Of a stretch of 64,000 nucleotides of DNA, positions 11,250-21,743 are shown piece after piece. The stretch covers positions 15,670,501-15,734,500 of the forward strand of contig JAUIMM010000115.1 of the NCBI GenBank assembly GCA_031769625.1, in the 5' to 3' direction. The notes below the pieces were generated by a model. It was given only the letters and a program-made list of their open reading frames with translations. It did not search any database and was not told the origin of the DNA. Position 1 is the stretch's first letter. Every line of letters begins with the position of its first letter. This DNA is from Taudactylus pleione. Its lineage: Eukaryota; Chordata; Amphibia; Anura; Myobatrachidae. A program made the position numbers and the translations under genes.

Positions 11250-11690
11250 TGGGGCAAATTTTCTAAAGCTTCTAAAAATGGTGATGTTACCCATAGCAAC
11301 TAGGGATGTGCAGGCTCGGATAGGTTCGAGTTTGCACGTGGAGTTCGGATTTTTCCCTCCAAAAAAACGGAACTCAGAAAGAGGCAAAACGTCATCTTGC
11401 ACGGACGAACATCATCATTCCTGGACTTTTGTCCAGGAATGATGATGTTCGTCCGTGCAAGATGACGTTTTGCCTCTTTCTGAGTTCCGTTTTTTTGGAG
11501 GGAAAAATCCGAACTCCACGTGCAAACTCGAACCTATCCGAGCCTGCACATCCCTAATAGCAACAATACGATTCTATCATTTTCTAGGATGCAATAGAGA
11601 AAGGATAGCTAGAACCTAATTGGTTGCTATGGGAAACGCTACCATTTTTCATTTTCAGAATCTTTAGGAAATCTACCCATGTCTTTGTCA
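11250..11690. mobile_element. Small TIR element of the TTTACTAAA / 'CCCATAGCAAC' family, host of a hairpin insert
   Basis: The halves 11250-11300 and 11557-11690 match the complete elements at 12076 and 52774: TTCTAAAAATGGTGATGTTACCCATAGCAAC at the left (two pieces) and TTGGTTGCTATGGG...CTACC at the right. It is split by the hairpin element at 11301-11556. Confidence 0.7.
11301..11556. mobile_element. hAT-type hairpin element: perfect 126-bp inverted repeat
   Basis: The two 126-bp arms (11301-11426 and 11431-11556) are exact reverse complements by direct comparison, separated only by TTTT. Ends are TAGGGATGTGC and GCACATCCCTA. The 8-bp duplication ATAGCAAC flanks both sides (11293-11300 and 11557-11564), which fits hAT-type insertion. 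No coding capacity. Transcription either way would give a long perfect hairpin. Confidence 0.95.
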
Positions 11691-12075
11691 AGGACTTGTC
11701 ACAATTTATGAGCTAGCATTACATCTTCTGCCTCAGCAAATGGTGCAGGCAAGCTATTGTCTCTGTCTTCTGGGATTATTCTCAACCAGTGCACATATTG
11801 TTCACTGGGTGGCATAAGCAAAATCTTCAACTGTACCTACTGAAGCAATGGAATCACATACAAAAACTGCAATGGATTCCTTTGGTTGGTGGAAGGACCC
11901 AAAACTAAAACAAATCATGTCCATTTCCACAGGATCCAGTTCCAAAGGTTGGGACCTTCAGATAGTTACAAAAGTGGTATGATGCGTGTGGCTCCAGAAT
12001 AATAACAACACTTACACATCAATAGCCTGGAAATTAGGGCAGTATGAAATGTAATTCAGCATTTTCAGACTCTAA

Positions 12076-12250
12076 GGGGTATATTTACTAAAGTCTGGGT
12101 TTTTAGAAGTGGAGATGTTGCCTATAGCAGCCAATCAGATTCTAGCTATTATCTTCTAGAAGGTGCTGGAGAAATGTTCAGTAGACTCTGACTGGTTGCT
12201 ATGGGCAAAAACTCCACTTCTAAAAACTCGCACTTTAGTAAATATACCAC
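12076..12250. mobile_element. Small TIR element, GGGGTATATTTACTAAAG family
   Basis: Ends GGGGTATATTTACTAAAG and CTTTAGTAAATATACC are inverted copies, flanked by TAA on both sides. Internal AGAAGTGGAGATGTTGCC pairs with a copy near the right end. The 3-bp duplication suggests the PIF/Harbinger superfamily. Confidence 0.85.
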
Positions 12251-13605
12251 TAAGACACAAACTTCTTTTGCTTTTTTCTGCCAACTATCATAAATGGTCA
12301 AACTAGTACAAGAAGTAGGACCATAAAGGTGGAAGAATCAACAGTCATATCAGGGGCAGAAAAATCTTATATATTTCTCTCTGCATTGCACACAGCAGGC
12401 AAATACAATAGATTAGGTACAGTAATTATCTCAGTTGATATGTGCCTTACACAAAAAGGTTTCTCTACTACTAGTACAGAAATTTTAATTCCCTTTTAAT
12501 TCCCTCAAATAGATATGATGTCAACATCTTCAAAAACAAAAGGTAACTGTTTTATTCAAGTCATAGGGACAACTGAAAAGATGCTATTTAGGTACCATGT
12601 AACTTTCAACAAGGATATGTGTTTTCACAATTTTTTTTTGCCTGCACTCTACAGAAGATCAAGAAAAAAAAATTAGAGGTCATGGAAGTGCTTCCATGTT
12701 GGCCATGCTGACTGTGGTTTTCAGTAGCTTGAGGAATACTTCTGGAACAGCCTTGACCTCTTCAGATTTTTTGAATAAGTGACTGATTCTACATCCCAAA
12801 CCTAAGGTCTGGTCTTTGAGGCTGTGGAGATTTAACAGCCGTTGCTAGATGTAAGAAAGTCCATGACTGAGGTGAATCTGAAAGCCAGAATAACATTCTC
12901 TCTCTATTTATTATTGGATTTGGAAGAAGTTTATTCTATGGTCCAAACCTAAACAGTCAGCCTGCTTCTGCTGCTATTCCACAGATTTTCTTCAGGATAG
13001 ATTAGACAAAGGTCTTGCTCTTACTACCACGAAAGATAAAAAAAAAAAAAAAAAGTCTGCAGATACTGTAAGGCAAAATGTACATGAGACTCTTTTGAAA
13101 GCCAACATGTCTGAATTTAGAGGGACACTTCTATTCAACATATTACCAGGTGTGTTTTGTATTAAATACAACTGACCCTTTAAATCCAGAAGTCAAAACT
13201 GTTGAAGTTGTGGAGGTTTTGAAAAGCACTACATAGTAAATTTAGCCTTTATTGTTTTACTAGACACCAGATTGGAATTCTATATATTATTTTTCAAGCA
13301 GTACAAAACAATTAGACCTTAGTAAACCCTTCTGTTGCACCTTGGGATCTTTAGCTAGATGCTCTAACATCTGATAACTGATCCTTAACATAATGTCTCC
13401 CTCATGTATTACAATTACTGTAAGCTGCAGCTTCTAGTAGCAATAATGTACGCTCATCGAGTAAGAACTACATACTACATGGTATAAGGAGCCTTTTTTG
13501 AGCATATATATGGATAATGTGGTGTTGTAAACTAGTACTCTCGAAGGTAGTTTCCACTTTTCTAGAAATTAAGAAATCATACTTCCTTCTCAATGTTCAC
13601 AACCA

Positions 13606-13607
<2 letters not shown>

Positions 13608-13634
<27 letters not shown>
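13608..13634 (+). repeat. (AAT)n microsatellite
   Basis: A run of about nine AAT units inside the DIRS F relic. Confidence 0.9.
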
Positions 13635-13637
<3 letters not shown>

Positions 13638-14560
13638 TTACATATTCTGGATCTCATTTAATTTTAGATATACAGAACATAACCTATAAGAAGTCTAATG
13701 AACTTTATTTTTTCTGTAGGACCCCTTAAAAAAAATGCTTCATTCAAATATACTCTTGCAATATGGCTCAATTATGTCGTTGTACACATTTACAAGGGTA
13801 AGAGACCTAAAAGTGAGAAAGGGCACCTCTGAGGCATGCAGTGCTTAGGTTCAGACAATATAAGCAAGGAAGGGGTGGTGCTCTATTCATACTATTACCA
13901 GATATCTTCTGGATGTTATATCTTCTGCTGATGCATCAAATATATAATTCAGATATTTATTCAATAAAAAGATCTCTAAAAAAATTAAGGAATCTTACAA
14001 TACAACTTAATCGTTTTAACTGTATACTTGACACTGCACAATTCTTATCATAACCAAAAAAAAAGATGAAAATGTTCATAAGACCATGAAGAACGCATCA
14101 GACCCAGACCAAGCTAGGAGACATACAATTACTGATTCAACGATAAACTAATAATAACACAAAAGGTAACCTGTAAGATTATGGATCAGAATTGGAACAT
14201 AGCAGGGCTAAGTGAATAAAAAGATTTTTGTTGCAATATCTTTGTGCCTTTACTGCTCATTACACCAAAGTCTTTTTTATAGTGTTTGGGTATGTCCCAT
14301 ACCATAATTATGGCTGCCATGGAAATTTTAAACACTCCACCGCAGAAGGATATTCCCACCGATGTGGTCTATTTTTCTTAGGACAGTTTGGGACGAGTCT
14401 CAAAAGACCAAACTGATGGAAGAGTCTTATTAAACACCTTCCATTAGAGGTATTTCTTTATTGTGTCTCTACTCAGCTAACTAAGGAATTAATCCATACA
14501 TTATGGCTGCCATGGAGTATTTAAAAGAAATTAAATAATACATTCTTTATTTTTCTATGT

Positions 14561-15499
14561 GAAACATATTCATGTGTGACAATCATCACTCATACTTTGA
14601 TAAAAAGTTTGTGGGATGTGGCATATTGGGAGTACGACCAGTTTCAAGAGTCACATGAATAGGCGAAAGCGGGGAAAGAGGTAGCACACAAACCCCCACA
14701 ACTTTTTTCACAGCTTGGACAGTGGGATGAAATAAAACTTTATTTTGCTTTCACGGCATTACACACAATTTGGAAAACATACATTTTGAGTTTAGAGTGC
14801 CTATAAGAATAGAAAAGATAATTTAAGGTGAGGACACCTAACAAATTAACATTAATTATGTGAAGTGAGCAAAATATTTTCAAAACTTTTATTCAATGTT
14901 CGATGACACCATTATTTGATTTAAACTGTAAGCAGCTGCCTAACATGGTCCTTAACATGTGTATAAAAGCACACAGACATGGCAACCATCATTGGCTACT
15001 GAACATAGTGATGTGTTATAGTCAACCATATTTAATCTTTAAATAATCTATACCTTCAAAATACAAATTGACTGCAGTAAAGCAGAGATCCAATCTCTAT
15101 TAAGGAAGGATTTGGGGCTGAGCCAGGTAACAGAAGACCAACAACTTTGACACATGCCATAGGGAAACAGGTTACTACCATTCGTGTGTGTAACAAGAAA
15201 GCCTATAAAAATAAATAACTGTTAAAAGGATATCACAAGCAAATAATTATAAAATACCGAAGAGCAGTCATCAGAAACTAAAATTAAATTGAATGTTCTG
15301 TGGTAGAAGTGATGAATGCTGGACTATAATTTTTAACTTCAACTACAAGTGGGCAAGTGTGTGCAGATTGTTTTAGCAAAATTATCATGTTAAAACTAAA
15401 AGAAGATGGGGTAAAATGTCAGGTTATATTTTATTGCAGATTTACAATTAAAAAGGTAATTAACAAGTTAATATATTATAGAAAGCAAAGTTAAAAACA
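14561..15499. other. No gene or recognised repeat
   Basis: AT-rich non-coding sequence. I see no long frame, no inverted ends and no family motif. Confidence 0.5.
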
Positions 15500-16450
15500 C
15501 TTAGGGAGAAATTCAATTGTTTACAGAGAGAAGGTACAGCAAGAAGCACTGACGCTGAGCACCAGGCACTGTGTGTGCTGCAGTATGCTGGGGACTGGGG
15601 TAGTAGCGCTCAGTATCGACAGCACTGGAATGTTAATGTCCCAGTGCTGAAACTAGTTTAATACTGTATAAATAATAAATAAAATGTATTCAAGTTTTAA
15701 AAATGTTTATATTTAAAGTAAGTTGCACTTACCTCTCCCTGGTGATCTAGGGGGACCTGGTGCCTTCCATGGGCTACTGGTTCCCCAGTCCCCCTCCAAG
15801 GGAACCAGAATATCCTCCCTTCCAGCCTCCTGCATCAGATTGGCATTAGGAGGAGCAAGGAGATCTGGCCAGCACAGCTACCTAATTGTTTCACTGGAGC
15901 TTCAAAGAGCTCCCACTTGGTGGCCAGAACACTGCTGCCTGGGGACCCTGTCTCCCGGCCTCTGGAGCCCAAATTTGTCCAGAGAACGGGACAAGGATCC
16001 GCAGCAGCATCACCGAAGTATAGGTCTGAGGGAACCATATACTTGCTTTAAGGCATCTCAATATACATTGTATCCAGTGACCAGCAAAACGCTATTCCGT
16101 TCTCCGGCTGTTCTGGATTGAGCCTAGTGTCACCAAGCTGAAACCCTTTGCTAGCTACTCAGTGCAAATTGGTTCATAGTGAGGGACCAGTAGGAATTAG
16201 CCAACACTACCCAGCAGGTGATGCAACATCGGGTCCACACATCCCCAGAAGTAAGCCGTTACAGCTGCCAATGCTAGAAGCCTGTGTGGAACGAGCGGTT
16301 CCAGGTGCCAGTGTAGGGGCCTGGTGGTAATAGAGTTACCCATCCATTGTGTAATGGGAGGAGTCAGTAGCACGCGATTACAAATGGTAAGAGCGAATCC
16401 CTAGGAGTGGTGAAACAAGCCCACTCACGGACGAGTAACCACCTTCTATC
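15500..16450. other. Unclassified GC-richer block
   Basis: More GC-rich than its surroundings. It starts with GGGAGAAATTCAATTGTTTA, which resembles the element start at about 63858, so the left edge may be a small transposable element. A plus-strand frame (15723-16121) is open for 132 codons, but it matches no family known to me and looks like a chance frame in GC-rich DNA. Confidence 0.35.
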
Positions 16451-16884
16451 AGTGACAAATATCGGTGATTGCCCTGAAGAATGAGGTCATCCAGGCACAG
16501 ATACCAACTGGGTAACTAGGGAAAAGTTACAAAAGATAAAAGGTTGAATACAATAGTTTGAAGGGCAAAGGGAAGGAAAACTAGGTATGGGTTTTAAAAT
16601 TCCCAATCAATACATAAACAATTTAAATAAGGAGGAATTAAGAGGATAGAAATATATTAAGTAAGCATTTCCGAAAATATAATAAAAAAGAAAATTGCAG
16701 AAGCTATGTGTCATTATGGTACCATAAAAAGATTTCCTCTCCATAGTGCTTCAAGGCATAGTTTATTTTATAAGGAACCATAAATATGTAAAAAAAAATA
16801 AAATAATATATATATGTAGTCACATGTAGAAGGACACTCCATATAGAAAGTATCACATGCCAGGGTGCCTTCCTCATAGAGGTA
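16451..16884. other. No gene or recognised repeat
   Basis: AT-rich sequence without a conserved frame or inverted ends. Confidence 0.5.
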
Positions 16885-16890
16885 AATATA

Positions 16891-17037
16891 CCATGTTATA
16901 TACTCCCACATAAATGAAGCAGGCGGCACCCCTCCGGTCTTTGGTAAATCCAAACAATGGTGTTTGAGTCATAAGCCTCTCTTTGGATTTGGAGGAGTGC
17001 CGCCTGCTTCATTTATGTGGGAGTATATGACATAGCA
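16891..17037. repeat. Foldback with ~55-bp arms
   Basis: Around 16905-16955 the sequence CCACATAAATGAAGCAGGCG...TTGGTAAATCCAAA is mirrored at about 16983-17025 by TTTGGATTTGGAGGAGTGC and CGCCTGCTTCATTTATGTGG. The loop is about 30 nt. The shared GGAGTGCCGC motif recurs in the foldback at 17350, so the two may be related. Confidence 0.75.
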
Positions 17038-17083
17038 TATTAAATATTGTAAAGCGCAACGGAATATGCTGCGCTATATAAGA

Positions 17084-17085
<2 letters not shown>

Positions 17086-17156
<71 letters not shown>

Positions 17157-17164
17157 AATGTATG

Positions 17165-17195
<31 letters not shown>
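17086..17195. repeat. (TA)n / (ATGT)n / (TA)n compound microsatellite
   Basis: About twenty TA units, then nine or ten ATGT-type units, then a second TA run. It follows AAAGCGCAACGGAATATG near 17051, a phrase like SINE or LINE tails that commonly seed such repeats. Confidence 0.9.
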
Positions 17196-17349
17196 TTTGC
17201 AAATCGGCAGCACTCAGCAATTTGGAATCTTGTATGAGGCCACATGAATTACGTGCATGATGCAGAGGGCACCGGACTGTAATTATTTATTGCTGTTTGT
17301 TTTATACATCTTGAGGAGTGCCGCTTTACAAATATATCTATAAAAATGA

Positions 17350-18359
17350 CACAAACAAGCAGCGGCACTCGGAGACTGGTAAAGGTTTCAAATATCACAG
17401 ACGTGTGTTATTCCATAGTGCCAACGTTTCAGGGCTCAGGTCGCCCTTTTGTCAAGGTGCAAGTAACAAAACAAACTTTAAAACCTACCTTAAATAATAA
17501 TAAGAAGCTCGCTAGGTGAGTGTCATGCCGGAGGTTCGGGGAGTTAACATCCGGCTACCACCAAGTCCCTGGCTAGTGATGTCATCCAGTTAGCCACGTC
17601 CGGTAGTCATGGCAACCATGACACCGGGCGGGCTGGATGTAAAGATAAAACAATAGAATAACTTTATTATTTTTAATGTCGGCACGTCGGCTCTGTGGTG
17701 GCTGTCAGCTCCAAGGGGTTACAATGGGATCTCTGGTGCATGCCCAGTGGAGGGGTTGCTGCTACCACAGCACCATGACTTGTTAGTCAATCCAGCATTT
17801 AATTTCATATCGTTTTTATAACATTAATATATTTACAATACACATACGATTTATTCATCACACGACCCAGTGCTGATTTATGTAATCAATAGCCGTATGA
17901 TTTATATGAAAGTCATCCTGTTTAATTTTTAAGTGTTGTTTATTACACTTATGTTATACTTGTTTACACTCTCGTAGGGGTATAGAGGTTCTGTTTTGAT
18001 AACTTGATCACATTCATGGTAAGGTAGTGGTCTTTTTTCTTTTTCCTTAAATTGTTTTATTGTTTTATCTTTACATCCAGCATGCTCAGTGTCATTGTTG
18101 CCATAACTACCGGACGCGGCTTACTGGATGACGTCAGTAGCCAGGGACTTGGTGGTAGCCGGATGTGAGCTCCCCGAACCTCCGGCATGACACTCACCTA
18201 GCGAGCTTCTTATTATTATTTAAGGTAAGTTTTAAAGTTTGTTTTGTTACTTGTACCCTTGACAAAAGGGTGACCTGAGACGTTGGTACTATGGAATAAT
18301 ACACGTATGTGATTTTTGAAACCTTTACCAGTCTCCGAGTGCCGCTGCTTGTTTGTGTA
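17350..18359. mobile_element. Large foldback element with ~310-bp arms (Penelope-like features)
   Basis: The arm at 17350-17662 is the inverse of 18048-18359 with scattered differences. Matches include ACACAAACAAGCAGCGGCAC with its mirror, CCGGAGGTTCGGGGAG with its mirror, and ACATCCGGCTACCACCAAGT with its mirror. The roughly 385 bp between the arms hold no coding sequence. The arms carry an ACGTTTCAGG...CCCTTTTGTCAAGG motif like those near the ends of vertebrate Penelope-like elements. The class is an inference; the foldback itself is direct. Confidence 0.65.
17421..17458 (-). ncRNA. Degenerate hammerhead-ribozyme-like motif
   Basis: Read on the minus strand: CTTGACAAAA, then a helix GGGC / GCCC closing the loop GACCTGA, then TGAAACGTTGG. 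This mimics the hammerhead layout CUGAUGA - stem II - GAAA - C, but the first core box is altered (CTTGACAAA), so activity is doubtful. The mirror copy at 18250-18282 has lost the second half of stem II. Hammerhead motifs are known in Penelope-like elements. Confidence 0.35.
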
Positions 18360-18425
18360 ATTTACTGTGAGAGTCCTGCGAGTATATATGAACAGTGCCC
18401 CCAAACCATGCCCATATATAGAATA

Positions 18426-18618
18426 AGGGCCAGATTTACTAAACAACAGTTTTGTGAAGGAAAGCAGCAGGTAATTGGGTGATTTGACTGATGAATTTCA
18501 AACAGCAATAATTAATGCTAAACAAGCCTTATTTAGCAGTTATTACAAGTGGTGTCTGAAATCAGTCAAAGCCGCTAATCTGCGGCTTTGAAAAATCAAC
18601 TTTTAGTAAATCTGTCCC
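18426..18618. mobile_element. Small TIR element, GGGCCAGATTTACTAAA family
   Basis: Ends GGGCCAGATTTACTAAA and TTTTAGTAAATCTGTCCC are inverted, with TAA on both sides. The length is 193 bp and there is no coding sequence. The 3-bp duplication fits PIF/Harbinger. Confidence 0.85.
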
Positions 18619-18924
18619 TAAGTGTGCTTGTTCAAGTACCACACAATTGTCCCTGGGTTATAATATTATTACTAGCAATATTATACATTTGTTTACCATA
18701 TCCAGAAATTTGTCCCTAAATAAAAATCTAACCAGTAGCTTAAAAACAAGTTACCCGGAATTTACCAGTGTTCACAGTTTTATGAGAGAGCCATTTGTGA
18801 TGACTTACTTTAATGTTACTAACTGGTAAAAACATTACCTTTTTATTTTTTACAGACTACAGTAAAATGATTGACGGTTGTGAATAAACAGAAGTTTTAA
18901 CGCAAGATACTTTATGTTAATACT

Positions 18925-19698
18925 CAAGTGGCGTAACGTGAGTAGTGGGGGGAGGGTGTCAAGCGGGGCACATGCCCAGGGCATCGTCGGACCAGGGCAG
19001 TGTGCTCCTTGGCACTCATACACTAAAAACAAACACGCTGCTGCTGGCAGCAGCGGTGTTCATTTTAGCACTGCAGCTAATAAGAGCCATACACTCTTAT
19101 TAGCTGCTGAACCCACTACCGGAGCTGGGCTGGAGCTCACTCATGAACTCCACCTTACAGCTCCGGCAGTGGGACTGGAGGAGCAGACAGCCCCGGGAGC
19201 AGGGATTCTGGTAAGTAAATTATGTGTGTCTGTGTATTTTATGTGTACGGGGCACTGTATAATGAGCAGTGGGCACTACTGGAGGCACTTTATAATGGGC
19301 ACTACTGGGGGGCACTGTATAATAGGCACTACTGGAGGCACTGTATAAGGGACACTAAAGGAGGCACTGTATAAGGGACACTAAAGGAGGCACTGTATAA
19401 TGGGCACTACTGGGGGCACTGCATAAGGGGACATTGTATAAGGGGCACTGCTAAAGGGGGCATTGCATAAGGGGCACCTGAGGGCACTGCTACAGGGTAC
19501 ATTGTATAAGGGGCACATGAAATGGAAAGGAATGTTCCCAGAGTGACAAACGCTGGTGTGTCATGTTGGCACACCCCCATTTTCAGTGGCCACACCCCTT
19601 GTGGTATCTGGTCACACCCACTTTTTTGGCTCGTGCGTTGGTGGGGGGCTCAGTTTTTCATCTTGTCCTGGGATCAAAAGACCCTAGTTATGCCACTG
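18925..19698. mobile_element. hAT-like non-autonomous element with internal minisatellite
   Basis: The left end reads CAAGTGGCGTAAC and the right end AGTTATGCCACTG, which pair as TIRs of the CAGTGGCGTAACTA type. The flanks TTAATACT and CAATACTA are similar but not an exact 8-bp duplication. The interior holds the repeat at 19240-19512. Confidence 0.65.
19240..19512 (+). repeat. Minisatellite, GGCACTGTATAATGGGCACTAC unit (~28 bp)
   Basis: About nine imperfect units alternate GGCACTGTATAAKGG with CACTACTGGGGG or CACTAAAGGAGG. It is tandem and directly visible. Confidence 0.85.
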
Positions 19699-20814
19699 CA
19701 ATACTAATTTTAAAACAAGCCCCATAAACACAACTATTGTGTGGGGCAGGGTTTACCCCAATAGTCCATGTGTTCTATATATACAGTACAGATGTACCAT
19801 TACTAACAGACGCATTTTTAAATATTTGTAAAGAGAATTTTACCAGAATACTCCTCAGGCGCTTTTAATAAATATCTAAAACTCAAACAAGAAAAACAAA
19901 AAATTCTATAGTGTAATAAATTCGGGAATAATCACTGGGTGTACAATAAGTGACCCCCCCCTTTTTTTTTTTTACTCGTACCAGAAGTGATGGTCTACTA
20001 TAATGAAAGTAGACAAAACGGCATAGAGTATCTCTCCTTCAGGAGTAAGGATTTATTTTCCTCTAAATGCACAGTATCCACTGTCGTATATGCAATGGAA
20101 AAACAGTTCCAAATAGTGTGATACTGTTTTTAATATTCAAACACAGAATAAACAATCTTCAAAACATAACATGTGTGGGTGAAAATAGATGGACTCTCAC
20201 CAGACTGAATGGTCTACCAAAAGAAGTAGACGATAAAGCATAAGTCCAAACATCAGGGTCCCCAGTAGACGCATTTTAAAATATTAACAGGTGGAACTTA
20301 TTTGAGGTGTGATTCTATGAGGAAACGTAGAAAATATGCACTGGTACAGTGCCCTGAAGACTGGATTTGAGAAACACTGGAGTAAGGGGTGTGTTGCTAT
20401 CAATCAATAGGTTTCTCAGATTTCCAGCTAAAATGCCCACTGACAACTATAATCATAAAGCAATAATATTACAATACTTAAGATTTAGAAATTACAATTT
20501 GTCATACAGAGAAATGATAGTAACATGACATATATATCAGACCGATAAAAAAAAGACAACAATTTAAAATAAATAGTGGAATTTATAGGTCCACATTATT
20601 GGAAGATATGGCTCTAGGTTGGAAAATTTCCAGTTCTGGGGAAACGGCTTGGTGGGATTTCATTCTATGGCAACTACTGTACTGTATTTTTAGGTTAGGC
20701 TTCCAGATATAAGTAGAAACTCTGGGAGCATGTCAATAACAAGGGGTTAAGAAAGACAACAAATATCAGAAACAGGTCTAGTCGACCATAAAATGGACAG
20801 CAAAAAATAAGATA
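19699..20814. other. No gene recognised
   Basis: AT-rich DNA. A T12 tract lies near 19961. GATTTGAGAAACACTGG near 20353 resembles a hAT end (CAGTGTTTCTCAAATC read on the minus strand), but no partner end was found. Confidence 0.45.
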
Positions 20815-21272
20815 TTTTGTATTTACTATTAAATCTTGTTCTCCGAGTCCATCTACAAAACACTACTGACCATAGGGGTGTATTGAGGGAATGGGAACTA
20901 CCACTTACTGTAACTGGTTAAAAGTCTCAAGTCTAAAATTTCTCGCCTCTAACCCCTTAAACTTACCAAGGTCAAAGGATGGGTTTGAACAAATTATATG
21001 ACAAAAGTCACACCACTTTTGAAAAACATAAGGAAGGGATCGCAGCTTCCCCACAATAGGCTCAGAGAAAGGGATTTACTGGTAAATACCTAAAATCCTA
21101 TTTTGTCTCTCATTCATCAGGGATACACTGCTGCTCATGGAGACGTTCCAAAGATACACCAAGGGAAGTGCACACTCATACTTATATGAACGCCGCAAAA
21201 ACTATTCGTCCAAAACTACCATATTTGGATGCAAAACCATGAAATTGGAATGAGCGAATGTCTAGCTCCCAG

Positions 21273-21465
21273 AAAATATGAGATATGGTAAGAACTTACC
21301 CTTGTTATCTCTATTTCTACGAAGTCCATAGGGTTCCACAGGATACCTTGGGGTATAGGTGTGACGTCAGTCGCAGGGCACCAAAGAGTTAAGCTTTCAG
21401 CCTCCCAGGATGCACTAGGTCCCCCTCCTATACCCCGCCCCCGGGCCAAGGCACCTCAGTTAGTT
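21273..21465 (-). repeat. DIRS B right inverted terminal repeat with extension
   Basis: The repeat core (about 21337-21460) is identical over at least 124 bp to the inverse of the left repeat. The outer ~42 bp (AAAATATGAGATATGGTAAG and onward, plus strand) have no counterpart at the left end but are copied in the internal region. Confidence 0.95.
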
Positions 21466-21608
21466 ACCAAGCCATAGGCCGGAGGAGGAGAAGGAAGAGA
21501 GAGAACAAAGATCTGGACACATACAAGAATCACATTCTCACCAGAGGGAGACGGAAAATCGGTGACCAGAGCAAAGCCCATCTGCAGCACAGGTGCGACA
21601 GGGCGGGA

Positions 21609-21723
21609 GTCCTGTGGAACCCTATGGACTTCGTAGAAATAGAGATAACAAGGGTAAGTTCTTACCATATATCTCATATTTTCTACTTCAGGGTCCATAG
21701 GGTATCCACAGGATACCTTGGGG
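21609..21723 (-). repeat. DIRS B internal complementary region
   Basis: On the plus strand this 115-bp block reads as the element's right end followed directly by its left end: ...CTCATATTTT, then CTACTTCAGGGTCC..., through GGATACCTTGGGG. In the DIRS model it serves as template or splint to regenerate the termini of the circular DNA. It lies just 3' of the recombinase stop codon at 21744. Confidence 0.95.
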
Positions 21724-21743
21724 ATGTCCCAAAGCAGTATCCT

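Larger units (their letters stand above)
11690..13970 (+). pseudogene. DIRS F pol/recombinase relic
   Basis: Readable across several frames: a Trp-Trp-Lys-Asp-Pro-Lys start of the RNase H region near 11885, TGSSSKGWDLQ (the family D-A-S-x-x-G-W-G box, degraded), then after the nested element LEVMEVLPCWPC near 12670 (methylase-like 'PxWP' region) and IPNLRSGL. Recombinase pieces include VAPWDL near 13340 and WCSIHTITRYLLDVISSADAS near 13865-13930, the segment that carries the catalytic Tyr in the family. Stops and shifts are frequent. Confidence 0.65.
11690..14560 (+). mobile_element. Decayed DIRS retrotransposon (DIRS F), plus strand
   Basis: Broken plus-strand frames give, in order, RNase H, the methylase-like region and the tyrosine recombinase of a DIRS element (next entry). 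Near the 3' end, ATTATGGCTGCCATGG occurs at about 14305 and again at about 14502. In DIRS these would be the internal complementary region and the right terminal repeat. The 5' half (gag, RT) is absent. An internal TIR element sits at 12076-12250. Confidence 0.7.

Noticed and set aside
15723..16121. 132-codon plus frame
   Set aside because: GC-rich chance frame without recognised domain; no splice or polyadenylation context.
17066..17260. Tyr/Ile-rich frames on both strands
   Set aside because: Translation of TA and ATGT microsatellites.
19240..19512. CRISPR-like array
   Set aside because: Direct tandem units with no unique spacers, in eukaryotic DNA.
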